Positions 56,681 through 64,000 of a DNA stretch of 64,000 nucleotides are shown piece by piece. Under the pieces are notes generated by a model that searched no databases, had not been told where the DNA came from, and saw nothing but the letters and a program-made list of their open reading frames with translations. The stretch lies in assembly GCF_040649515.1 (NCBI RefSeq), contig NZ_JBEZFP010000008.1, forward strand, positions 54,922-118,921, read 5' to 3'. The position numbers were made by a program, and so were the translations under genes. The stretch is from Yinghuangia elevatio (GTDB lineage Bacteria > Actinomycetota > Actinomycetes > Streptomycetales > Streptomycetaceae). Positions within the stretch are counted from its first letter, which is position 1, and every line of letters begins with the position of its first letter.

Positions 56681-57376
56681 ATGACCGCGCCTGAACGCTC
56701 CAGACCCCTGGTACGCACGGCCCGCCGCGGCCGACCGGACCCGCGTACCCCCAACGGCAACGCGCCGTTCGGGTCGCGACGTCCGGGTGTCCGCGACCGG
56801 GCGTTCTCGGTGGCCCTGCGTCCCACCGCGGTGGTCTGGCGCGTCGTCGGTCTGCGGCACAGTGCCGCCACGCTGCGGCACTACTACGGGCGTACCGGCG
56901 CCGACCTCACGGTCGACCCTGAAGGCCCGCTCGGCACCGCACCCTTTCGGCGCGTCGCTGACCGGCACCTGGTGGAGTGGCGGGACTTGGCCCTGGCCCG
57001 TTGGCGCGAGAGCGGGGGCACGGAGCGCGAGTTCGACGTGACGACGAACTGGCACGGTGTGCGGATCGGCCGGGGGGACCACCTGGACTGGTGGCTGGCG
57101 CTGCGCGGTCTGCAGTACCGCATCACCGGACGGCTCGACATCGCGGCGGACGACGGCGAGGACGCCGCGCGGGGCGACGTGGCGGCCGCCGCCGGTCCCG
57201 CGGTCCGGGTGGTCTACGAGGTCGAGATCTACAAGGACTGGGGATTCGACAAGGGCGAGGACGAGTACGGCCTGTCCTTCACCCCGTTGGCCCGCCTGCA
57301 CGAGGCAGGGCTGGCCCGCGAGTACTCCGTGGTCGGCCGCAGCAGGCCGCTCGTCTGGACGTCGCCGTCGGACTGA
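56681..57376 (+). CDS. Protein of unknown function
   Basis: A 231-residue protein from ATG 56681. The first 40 residues are basic and disordered-looking; the remainder is alpha/beta with WHGVRIGRGDHLDWWLALRGLQYRI (about 128-150) and ends in a segment rich in Glu/Tyr (EVEIYKDWGFDKGEDEYGLSF). It has no membrane segment and no family I recognise. The motif YKDWGFDKGEDE recalls domains placed at the ends of actinobacterial effector proteins, but this is speculation. Codon use is like its neighbours. Confidence 0.7.
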   Translation: MTAPERSRPLVRTARRGRPDPRTPNGNAPFGSRRPGVRDRAFSVALRPTAVVWRVVGLRHSAATLRHYYGRTGADLTVDPEGPLGTAPFRRVADRHLVEWRDLALARWRESGGTEREFDVTTNWHGVRIGRGDHLDWWLALRGLQYRITGRLDIAADDGEDAARGDVAAAAGPAVRVVYEVEIYKDWGFDKGEDEYGLSFTPLARLHEAGLAREYSVVGRSRPLVWTSPSD

Positions 57377-57695
57377 GCGGACGGACGCGGGCTCAGGCGC
57401 GGGCTGGGTGTTGCCCCGGCGAGGGACTGTGCGGCGGGTCGCGTTCATGCGCTCATGCGTTCATGCGTTCAAAGGTGTGCGGTTCCCGTCGACTCCCGTG
57501 CCCGCTCTAGGGTTGGGCGCAGCGAAACGACCCCGCGCGATTGGCGCGCGCGGGGTCGTTTCCGGCCTGACTGAAGCTGACGTTGGGAAGACGATCAGTT
57601 CGAAAGGCCCCGGAGGTCACGTCCCTCCGGAATCTGCGGTGCGTACCGCGCAGTTGCGCGGCTGTGCCGTTACGAGGCCGTCGGTCGCCGGCTGC
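57377..57695. other. 319-bp convergent spacer
   Basis: No gene. Contains one strong terminator hairpin (57524-57562). Confidence 0.6.
57524..57562. terminator. Bidirectional terminator between the unknown gene and sodF
   Basis: Perfect 16-bp stem (57524-57539 with 57547-57562), 7-nt loop; the plus-strand side ends in GTTTC. Confidence 0.85.
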
Positions 57696-58322
57696 TCAGA
57701 CGAGCGCGCCGGCCGCCTTCGCCTTGCCGAAGCGGGCGGCGACGTCCTGCCAGTTGACGATCTTCCACATGGCGTCGACGAAGTCCGGCTTGACGTTCTT
57801 GTACTGCAGGTAGAACGCGTGCTCCCAGGCGTCGAACACCAGCAGCGGGACCGCGCCCTGGCCGATGTTGCCCTGGTGGTCGTACACCTGCTCGACGATC
57901 AGGCGCTGACCCAGCGGCTCCCAAGCCAGCACGCCCCAGCCCGAACCCTGGGTCGTGGCGGTGGCCTTGGTGAGCTGGTTCTTGAACTTGTCGAAGCCGC
58001 CGAGGTGCTCCTCGATGGCCTCGCGGAGCTCGCCCTCGGCGCCGTCCTTGCCGGGCTCGCCGCCGCCGTCGCCGGACATGTTCGTCCAGTAGATCGAGTG
58101 CAGCACGTGTCCGGCCAGGTGGAACGCGAGCGTGCGCTCGAGTCCGACGATGCCGCCGAGCTGGTCCTTGTCCCGCGCCTCGGCGAGCTGTTCGAGCGTG
58201 TCGTTCGCGCCCTTGACGTACGCCGCGTGGTGCTTGTCGTGGTGCAGCTCGATGATCTGGCCGCTGATGACGGGCTCCAGCGCCGCGTAGTCGTACGGGA
58301 GCTCGGGCAAGGTGTAGGTCAT
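57696..58322 (-). CDS. sodF: Iron-type superoxide dismutase, nickel-repressed
   Basis: A 208-residue Fe/Mn-superoxide dismutase. The metal ligands are H27 (ELHHDKHH), H75 (GHVLHSIYW), D164 and H168 (VFDAWEHAF). It dismutates superoxide in the cytosol. In Streptomyces the Fe enzyme SodF is repressed by the Ni-sensing Fur homologue Nur, while nickel activates the alternative NiSOD. A perfect Nur box lies 19-45 bp upstream of the start codon, so the same control is expected here. Confidence 0.96.
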   Translation of the reverse strand: MTYTLPELPYDYAALEPVISGQIIELHHDKHHAAYVKGANDTLEQLAEARDKDQLGGIVGLERTLAFHLAGHVLHSIYWTNMSGDGGGEPGKDGAEGELREAIEEHLGGFDKFKNQLTKATATTQGSGWGVLAWEPLGQRLIVEQVYDHQGNIGQGAVPLLVFDAWEHAFYLQYKNVKPDFVDAMWKIVNWQDVAARFGKAKAAGALV

Positions 58323-58340
58323 CAGTTCCTCCGAGGCGTT

Positions 58341-58367
58341 TTCAATTGCAAGTTACTTGCAATTGAA
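58341..58367. promoter_or_regulatory. Nur box (nickel-responsive operator) of sodF
   Basis: A 27-bp perfect palindrome with 13-bp arms and one central base. Its core is TTGCAA-GTTAC-TTGCAA, exactly the TTGCAA-N5-TTGCAA Nur consensus of Streptomyces. Strongly AT-rich against the surroundings and placed over the sodF promoter/leader. Confidence 0.92.
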
Positions 58368-58446
58368 GATCCTACGCAAGAAACCTATTCCCGCCCCGGA
58401 GGGGTGACCTCGCGGCGCGCCGGACGTAGCGTTCCCGGAGACGTGG

Positions 58447-58494
58447 GCAACGACGCAGCAAACGCAGCAACGACGTAGCAGTGATGTAGCAGTG
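58447..58494. repeat. 11-bp tandem repeat upstream of the aldehyde dehydrogenase gene
   Basis: Units of GCAACGACGYA/GCAGTGATGTA type, about four copies (one shortened to 9 bp), ending about 27 bp before the ATG at 58521. Confidence 0.7.
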
Positions 58495-58520
58495 GGGCCA
58501 GTGGAGAAGGGGTGCCCGGC

Positions 58521-59969
58521 ATGACACAGCAGGCGGAGACCACGGGGGCCGCGACGTCCGGACACGGGACGGCGGTCACGGTGCACGACACCATCCACAT
58601 CGGCGGCGCGTGGGTGCCCTCGACGGGCAGCGGCGTCATCGAGGTGGTCGACCCGGTCACCGAGACCGTGCACGCGACCGTCCCCGAAGGCACGCCGGAG
58701 GACGTGGACCGTGCGGTCGCCGCGGCCCGCCGCGCCTTCCCCGGGTGGGCCGCGACGCCGCCCGCGGAGCGCGCCGCGGCCCTGGCCAAGGTCCGTGACC
58801 TGCTCGCCGAGCGCACCGGCGAGATGGCCGAGGCGGTGACCCGGGACATCGGCGCGCCGGGTCCGCTGGCGCAGCGCGTACACGTCGGCCTGCCCATCGG
58901 CGTGCTGGGCACGTACGTGCGCCTCGCGGAGGAGTTCGTGTGGGAGGAGCGCATCGGCAACTCGCTGGTGGTGCGCGAACCCGTCGGTGTGGTCGGCGCG
59001 ATCACGCCCTGGAACTTCCCGCTGCACCAGATCACCAACAAGCTCGGGCCCGCGCTCGCGGCGGGCTGCACGGTGGTGCTCAAGCCCAGCGAGGTGGCGC
59101 CGTCGGCGGCGTACGTCTTCATGGAGATCCTGGACGCGGCCGGCATCCCGGCGGGCGTCGTCAACCTGGTGTCCGGGACCGGGCCCGTCGTCGGCGAGGC
59201 GATCGCGTCGCACCCGGGCGTCGACATGGTCTCGTTCACCGGGTCGACACGTGCCGGCACGCGGGTCGCCGCGCTCGCCGCGCCGACCGTCAAGCGCGTG
59301 GCCCTGGAGCTGGGCGGCAAGTCGGCGAACGTGATCCTGCCCGGGGCCGACCTGGAGGCCGCGGTCCGGGCCGGGGTCAACGGCGCGTACCTCAACTCGG
59401 GGCAGGCCTGCAACGCGCTGACCCGCATGCTCGTGCACCGCGACGACCACGACCGCGCCGTGGAGTTGGCGGCCGAGGCCGCGGGCGCGCTGGACGGCAA
59501 GCTCGGCCCGCTCGTGTCGTCCGTGCAGTTCGAGCGCGTGCAGGGCTACATCGAGCGCGGCGTCGAAGAGGGCGCCGTCCTCGCGACCGGCGGCCCCGGG
59601 CGTCCGGACGGCGTGGACGCGGGCTACTTCGTGCGTCCGACGGTCTTCGCCAACGTGTCCAACGACATGGCCGTCGCCCGCGAGGAGATCTTCGGACCGG
59701 TCCTGTCGATCCTGCCCTACGACGACGAGGCCGACGCCGAGCGCATCGCCAACGACACGTCGTACGGCCTCGGCGGCGCGGTGTGGGCAGCCACGCAGGA
59801 AGAGGGCCTCGCCTTCGCCCGCCGGATCCGCACCGGCCAGGTGGACGTGAACGGCGGCGCCTTCAACCCCCTTGCCCCGTTCGGCGGTTACAAGCAGTCG
59901 GGCAACGGCCGCGAGCTGGGCCGGTACGGCCTGGAGGAGTACCTGGAGATCAAGTCGATCCAGCTCTGA
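58521..59969 (+). CDS. Aldehyde dehydrogenase (NAD(P)+)
   Basis: A 482-residue ALDH-superfamily enzyme. General base E263 in LELGGKSAN, nucleophile C297 in NSGQACNALTRM, and PWNFPL in the cofactor fold; ends with the typical GRELGRYGLEEYLEIKSIQ. Oxidises an aldehyde to the acid with NAD(P). The substrate is not evident. Start at ATG 58521 (AAGGGG 8 bp upstream) rather than GTG 58512. Confidence 0.92.
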   Translation: MTQQAETTGAATSGHGTAVTVHDTIHIGGAWVPSTGSGVIEVVDPVTETVHATVPEGTPEDVDRAVAAARRAFPGWAATPPAERAAALAKVRDLLAERTGEMAEAVTRDIGAPGPLAQRVHVGLPIGVLGTYVRLAEEFVWEERIGNSLVVREPVGVVGAITPWNFPLHQITNKLGPALAAGCTVVLKPSEVAPSAAYVFMEILDAAGIPAGVVNLVSGTGPVVGEAIASHPGVDMVSFTGSTRAGTRVAALAAPTVKRVALELGGKSANVILPGADLEAAVRAGVNGAYLNSGQACNALTRMLVHRDDHDRAVELAAEAAGALDGKLGPLVSSVQFERVQGYIERGVEEGAVLATGGPGRPDGVDAGYFVRPTVFANVSNDMAVAREEIFGPVLSILPYDDEADAERIANDTSYGLGGAVWAATQEEGLAFARRIRTGQVDVNGGAFNPLAPFGGYKQSGNGRELGRYGLEEYLEIKSIQL

Positions 59970-60010
59970 GCTCCTCCGGGTTCCCCTGAGTTCGGACGCG
60001 GTCATCTGAA

Positions 60011-60070
60011 TTCGGCCGCTATCCGGTGACTTCCGCCGAATTCTGCCGAGTTCCGCCGAGCTGTGCCGAC
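60011..60070. repeat. Decamer tandem repeat TTCYGCCGAG
   Basis: Six diverged units with exact 10-bp period between the aldehyde dehydrogenase gene and the following hairpin. Confidence 0.8.
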
Positions 60071-60091
60071 CGACGCACGAGGCAGGTTGTG

Positions 60092-60133
60092 CGGTGCCCG
60101 ACAACGAACCGTGCGCTTCGTTGTCGGGCACCG
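60092..60133. terminator. Strong hairpin upstream of bioY
   Basis: Perfect 17-bp stem (60092-60108 with 60117-60133), 8-nt loop. Likely terminator of the aldehyde dehydrogenase gene. Confidence 0.8.
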
Positions 60134-60136
60134 GCA

Positions 60137-60151
60137 TGAACGGTCGTTAAC
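60137..60151 (+). promoter_or_regulatory. Possible BioQ/BirA-type operator before bioY
   Basis: TGAAC-GGTC-GTTAAC, an imperfect inverted repeat 54-68 bp before the bioY start. It resembles the actinobacterial BioQ site TGAAC-N3-GTTAC but with a different spacer; tentative. Confidence 0.3.
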
Positions 60152-60204
60152 GCGTTCGGTACGTTCGCCTGGTCCCGCAACTGAACCTTGAGTGTGGAGT
60201 CCTC

Positions 60205-60801
60205 GTGAGCACTGCCCTGCCCGGCACGTCCCTGCCGGTACTCGCCGACCTCGTCCCCGCCCGCGCGTTCCGCGGCGCGACCGTGCGCGACGCCGCCCTC
60301 GTCGTCGGCGCCGCCGGATTCGTCGGCCTCGCCGCCCAGCTCTCGGTGCCCGTTCCCGGCTCGCCCGTCCCGGTCACCGGCCAGACCTTCGCCGTGCTCC
60401 TCGTCGGCACCGCGCTCGGTGCGTGGCGCGGCCTCGCCGCGATGGCGCTGTACCTCGCGGCCGGCGCCGCGGGGATGCCGTGGTTCGCGGAGGGCACCTC
60501 CGGCACCGGCATGCCGACCCTCGGCTACGTCATCGGCTTCGTGTTCGCCGCAGGGCTCGCGGGGACGCTGGCCCGCCGCGGCGCCGACCGCGGACCGCTG
60601 GGCACCGCGGCGGTCATGCTGCTCGGCAACGCGGTCATCTACGCCGTGGGTCTGTCGTACCTCGCGCACGACCTGGGCATCAGCCTGTCGCAGGCGTACG
60701 AAATCGGCATGGAGAAGTACCTGTTCGGGGACGCCCTCAAGATCGCCCTGGCGATGGGGCTGCTGCCCGCCGCATGGCGACTGGCCGGCCGCCGAGGCTG
60801 A
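60205..60801 (+). CDS. bioY: Biotin transporter substrate-binding subunit BioY
   Basis: A 198-residue membrane protein with about six hydrophobic segments, the S component of an ECF biotin transporter. Family landmarks are VPVPGSPVPVTGQTFAVLL near 48-66 and AGAAGMPWFAEG near 86. Starts at GTG 60205 behind GGAG. No bioM/bioN genes are adjacent, so it uses a shared ECF module or works alone. Confidence 0.93.
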   Translation: MSTALPGTSLPVLADLVPARAFRGATVRDAALVVGAAGFVGLAAQLSVPVPGSPVPVTGQTFAVLLVGTALGAWRGLAAMALYLAAGAAGMPWFAEGTSGTGMPTLGYVIGFVFAAGLAGTLARRGADRGPLGTAAVMLLGNAVIYAVGLSYLAHDLGISLSQAYEIGMEKYLFGDALKIALAMGLLPAAWRLAGRRG

Positions 60802-60811
60802 ACCACCGGGT

Positions 60812-60845
60812 CGGCCGCCGCTGTTGAGCCGAGGGGCGGCGGCCG
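60812..60845. terminator. bioY terminator candidate
   Basis: A 10-bp GC stem (60812-60821 with 60836-60845), 14-nt loop, 11 bp after the bioY stop. Confidence 0.5.
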
Positions 60846-60917
60846 CCCCAGCACCCGGCGGCGGCCGAGCGGACCCCGCGATGTGAGATCCGGCCGAGAG
60901 CCTGAGAGACTGCCCCC

Positions 60918-61385
<468 letters not shown>

Positions 61386-61695
61386 CCGGTCCGCCGCGGG
61401 CCGACCCTCGCCCGACGGCGCCGCCCGACACGTCCCTGCCACGACCCTCACGCGCGGCCCGGCCGCAGGTGTTCCGCACCTGTGACCGGGCCGTCGGCGT
61501 TGCCGTGCCCGGGAACTGCCCGGGACTGTGCGGGACCGCCAGGACTGCCCGGGACTGCCCGGGACTGCCCGGGACGAAAGGCCCGTCCGGATTGTCGGTG
61601 CGGTCGGCTAACTTTGCCGGTGCGGGTCCGCCCGACCGCCCCGCGCGGCCGCCGCGCCGCCGATCTGCCGCCGCCCGTTTCCGAAAGGGGAGTAC
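61386..61695 (+). other. 310-bp intergenic region between rpiB and nei
   Basis: No gene; contains the decamer repeat annotated separately. Confidence 0.5.
61511..61575. repeat. Decamer tandem repeat GGGACTGCCC
   Basis: About six and a half units with exact 10-bp period; units starting at 61541, 61551 and 61561 are nearly perfect, earlier ones diverged. Ends 120 bp before the nei start. Confidence 0.85.
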
Positions 61696-62655
61696 GTGCC
61701 CGAGGGCCACACGATCCACCGCCTCGCCGCTGAGCACACCGAGCGCTTCGCCGGCCGCGAGGTCGCGCTGTCCAGCCCGCAGGGCCGGTTCGCCGATGCC
61801 GCCGCCCTGCTCGACGGCTCCGAGCTGGTCGGTGCCGAGGCGCACGGCAAGCACCTGTTCCTGGAGTTCCCCGGCGAGCGCTGGATCCACGTGCACCTCG
61901 GCATAGCTGGGGTGTTCCGCTTCGGCGAGTTCCCCGCGGGCGGCGAGCCCGGTCCGGTGGTCGGCGTCGTGCGCCTGCGCATGGTCGGCGAGGACGGCTG
62001 GGCCGACCTGCGGGGCCCCAACACTTGCGAGATCGTGACCCTCGCGCAGAAGAACGCGCTGCACGCCCGCCTCGGCCCCGACCCGCTGCGTCCCGACGCC
62101 GACCCGGACGAGGCCTGGCACCGCATCTCGCGCAGCGGCAAGCCGATCGCCGAACTGCTCATGGACCAGAAGGTGTTGGCCGGAGTCGGCAACGTCTACC
62201 GGGCCGAGGCGCTGTTCCGCGCCCGCCTCGATCCGCATCGCGAGGGCCGCCTCGTCAAGCGCCGCGTGTGGGACGCGATCTGGGCGGACCTCGTCGAGCT
62301 GATGGCCGAGGGTGTACGCGTCAACCGCATCGACACCGTCCGTCCCGAGCACACACCCGAGGCCATGGGCCGCGAGCCGCGCAAGGACGACCACGGCGGC
62401 GAGGTGTACGTCTACCGCCGCACCGGCATGCCGTGCCTGGTGTGCACCACCAAGGTCCGCATCGAGGAGCTGGCCGGACGCAACCTCTTCTGGTGTCCCA
62501 AGTGCCAGCCCAAGGCCCGGCGTCGGGCCGCGAAGACCGTGCTGCCGGGCACGGCAGCCGCCACCCTGGGTACGTCGGCTGCCACCCCGGGCACGGCCGC
62601 CGTGGCAGCCCGGCAACGCCGACTCTCCCTCCCGTCGGCCGAACGGAGTCGCTGA
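61696..62655 (+). CDS. nei: Fpg/Nei-family DNA glycosylase
   Basis: A 319-residue base-excision glycosylase/AP lyase for oxidised bases. The processed N terminus would be P2-E3 (MPEGHTIHRLA), the catalytic pair of the family; the helix-two-turn-helix contains MDQKVLAGVGNVYRAEALF, and a zinc finger CLVC...CPKC closes the core. A 45-residue Ala/Thr-rich tail follows and is probably disordered. Starts at GTG 61696 behind AAGGGGAG. Corresponds to Rv2464c (Nei1) by position. Confidence 0.93.
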   Translation: MPEGHTIHRLAAEHTERFAGREVALSSPQGRFADAAALLDGSELVGAEAHGKHLFLEFPGERWIHVHLGIAGVFRFGEFPAGGEPGPVVGVVRLRMVGEDGWADLRGPNTCEIVTLAQKNALHARLGPDPLRPDADPDEAWHRISRSGKPIAELLMDQKVLAGVGNVYRAEALFRARLDPHREGRLVKRRVWDAIWADLVELMAEGVRVNRIDTVRPEHTPEAMGREPRKDDHGGEVYVYRRTGMPCLVCTTKVRIEELAGRNLFWCPKCQPKARRRAAKTVLPGTAAATLGTSAATPGTAAVAARQRRLSLPSAERSR

Positions 62656-62771
62656 CTATCCGGAGACAAGTCGACATACGTTTCGATTTTCTCCGGGTAC
62701 GTCCGGATGTGCCGGGGCGGCCTGTCCGGAGGTCCGTCGACGTGGCGCGATGTGCTGGGTAAGGTCGCGCA

Positions 62772-63887
62772 ATGGCGGAGACGAGGGAGTCGCGGCCCCG
62801 GCGATTCGCCCGTCGGGGAAGGAAGTTGGCATTCTGGGCCCGGCACACGCTGCTGCCCTCCGACCGCTTCTTCCTGGTCGCGCTGCTTGCCCTCGTCACC
62901 GTGTGCGGCCTGCTGCCGTCGGTCGACGAGGCATGGTTTCCGGTCACGACCCTCGTCGTCCCGCTCTTCGTCGGCGGCCTCGTCCTGCGCATGGCGAGCC
63001 TGCTTCTGCTCTACGCGGCGACGGCCGGGGTCCTGGTCGCCTTGGAGCGTGTACACGGCACCGGGGTCGTACGCCCGGGCGCCGTCGTGGTCGTCGCCCT
63101 GGTGGCGTTCATGGTCGTGTTCGTCGCACGCAAACGGACCCGGCTCGGCCTCCAGGGCACGCGCGGCGAGACGATGCTCTTCGACCTGCGCGACCGCCTG
63201 CGCGCCCACGGCCTGGTGCCCGAACTGCCGCCGCAATGGCACACCGACGTGGTGCTGCGTCCGGCCGGAGGCCAGGCGTTCTCGGGCGACTTCGTGGTGG
63301 CCACGCGCGGTCGGCGCGGCGGCCGCACGCTGGAGATAGCCCTCGTCGACGTGTCCGGCAAGGGGCTCGACGCCGGAACCCGGGCACTCCTGCTGTCCGG
63401 CGCGTTCGGCGGACTCATCGGATCACTGGCACCGCACGGGTTCCTGCCGGCCGCCAACGACTACCTGCTGCGGCAGGGCTGGGACGAGGGCTTCGCGACC
63501 GCCGTGCACGTGGCGATCGACCTGGAGACCGGCGAGTACGAACTGATCTCCGCGGGCCACCCGCCCGGCGCGCACTGGGTCGCCGCGTCGGGCATCTGGG
63601 AGGTGCGGGAGGCCGAGGGGCCGCTGCTGGGCGTCATTCCCGGCTCCACGTATGAGGGCGTCAGCGGTGTGCTGGGGCCCGGCGACGCCCTGCTGCTGTT
63701 CACCGACGGCATGGTCGAAGTCCCCGGCCAGGACATCAGCGTCGGCATCGACCGGCTCCTGGGCGAGGCCGACAAACTCGTCGCCGACGACTTCGCGGAC
63801 GGCGCGCGCCGAATCGCCGACTCCGCGAGCGGCAACGTCGCCGACGACCGTGCCGTGGTGCTGATCCGCCGCCACGGCACCCGCTGA
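62772..63887 (+). CDS. Membrane-anchored PP2C/SpoIIE-type serine phosphatase
   Basis: A 371-residue protein. The N-terminal part has about four hydrophobic segments (about 30-120) and no large sensor domain; the C-terminal SpoIIE/PPM phosphatase (about 145-370) has FSGDFVVA, LVDVSGKGLDAG, SAGHPPG, LLLFTDGMVEV and DDRAVVLIRR, which together hold the Mn-binding Asp residues. Such proteins dephosphorylate anti-anti-sigma factors in streptomycetes. No partner regulator is adjacent. Confidence 0.92.
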   Translation: MAETRESRPRRFARRGRKLAFWARHTLLPSDRFFLVALLALVTVCGLLPSVDEAWFPVTTLVVPLFVGGLVLRMASLLLLYAATAGVLVALERVHGTGVVRPGAVVVVALVAFMVVFVARKRTRLGLQGTRGETMLFDLRDRLRAHGLVPELPPQWHTDVVLRPAGGQAFSGDFVVATRGRRGGRTLEIALVDVSGKGLDAGTRALLLSGAFGGLIGSLAPHGFLPAANDYLLRQGWDEGFATAVHVAIDLETGEYELISAGHPPGAHWVAASGIWEVREAEGPLLGVIPGSTYEGVSGVLGPGDALLLFTDGMVEVPGQDISVGIDRLLGEADKLVADDFADGARRIADSASGNVADDRAVVLIRRHGTR

Positions 63888-63912
63888 GCCACACGTACCC
63901 GCACCGAGGCCG

Positions 63913-63945
63913 GTTGCCGGACGACCTGCGAGGTCGTCCGGCAAC
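63913..63945 (+). terminator. Terminator after the phosphatase gene
   Basis: Perfect 15-bp stem (63913-63927 with 63931-63945), 3-nt loop, 26 bp after the stop codon. The last 55 bases of the window show no gene. Confidence 0.8.
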
Positions 63946-64000
63946 GGACGAGGTTGGGAGGGGGCGTGGTGAGAGGCGGGTGGGGGGGAAGATTGATGAA

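Overview
The window is very GC-rich chromosomal DNA of an actinomycete, most likely in the Streptomycetales. Four observations support this. There is a mycothiol-dependent nitroreductase (Rv2466c family) and a GlbO-type truncated haemoglobin. An Fe-superoxide dismutase gene sits under a perfect TTGCAA-N5-TTGCAA palindrome, the Nur (nickel) box known from Streptomyces. A short tail-less SSB lies behind two paired dynamin-like GTPases. The order ssb, ettA, thioesterase, aglA, glbO, HNH, pepN, nitroreductase, rpiB, nei matches, as I remember them, the Mycobacterium tuberculosis block Rv2478c to Rv2464c and the Streptomyces coelicolor block around SCO2683 to SCO2626. The genus is not determined. 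I see no insertion sequence, prophage, CRISPR array or biosynthetic cluster.

Left part (1 to about 20.7 kb): accessory metabolism and regulation. An FMN split-barrel protein is followed by a VOC protein divergent from a CGNR zinc-finger regulator, with an inverted repeat between them. Then come a SpoU methyltransferase, an amidohydrolase, a secreted alpha/beta hydrolase and an EstB-like serine hydrolase. A TetR regulator is divergent from a complete five-gene Liv-type ABC importer operon (8021-12989), and two regularly spaced CTAAC/GTTAG palindromes lie between them. Next are a MazG-like hydrolase, exonuclease III, an AAA ATPase with DUF5925, a short GntR regulator divergent from a 30%-histidine metal-binding protein, an NAD-dependent epimerase-like protein and a NarL-type two-component system.

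Middle part (21 to 29 kb): an Hrp1-like CBS protein is divergent from a heterodimeric ABC exporter-fold pair that carries an IdeR/DmdR-like iron box. In this pair one nucleotide-binding domain has lost Walker A, the catalytic Glu and the switch His, while its partner keeps them. argG, tRNA-Arg(TCT) and a Gfo/Idh/MocA oxidoreductase follow.

Right part (29 to 64 kb): the conserved block. It holds two dynamin-like GTPases, ssb, ettA, a hotdog thioesterase, a PIG-V-like mannosyltransferase, an MMPL transporter, aglA, glbO, an MscS channel, a prolyl oligopeptidase, an HNH nuclease, malQ, two tandem M1 aminopeptidases, the nitroreductase (with CPWA in place of CPWC), an unknown 231-residue protein, sodF, an aldehyde dehydrogenase, bioY, rpiB, nei and a membrane-anchored SpoIIE-type phosphatase. 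Intergenic regions here contain at least ten short tandem repeats with 6 to 13 bp units, many close to one helical turn, which no gene explains. The points most worth follow-up are the asymmetric iron-box ABC pair, the duplicated His-rich module, the degenerate P-loop of the first dynamin with DnaA-box-like sites before ssb, the monothiol nitroreductase and the helical-period repeats.
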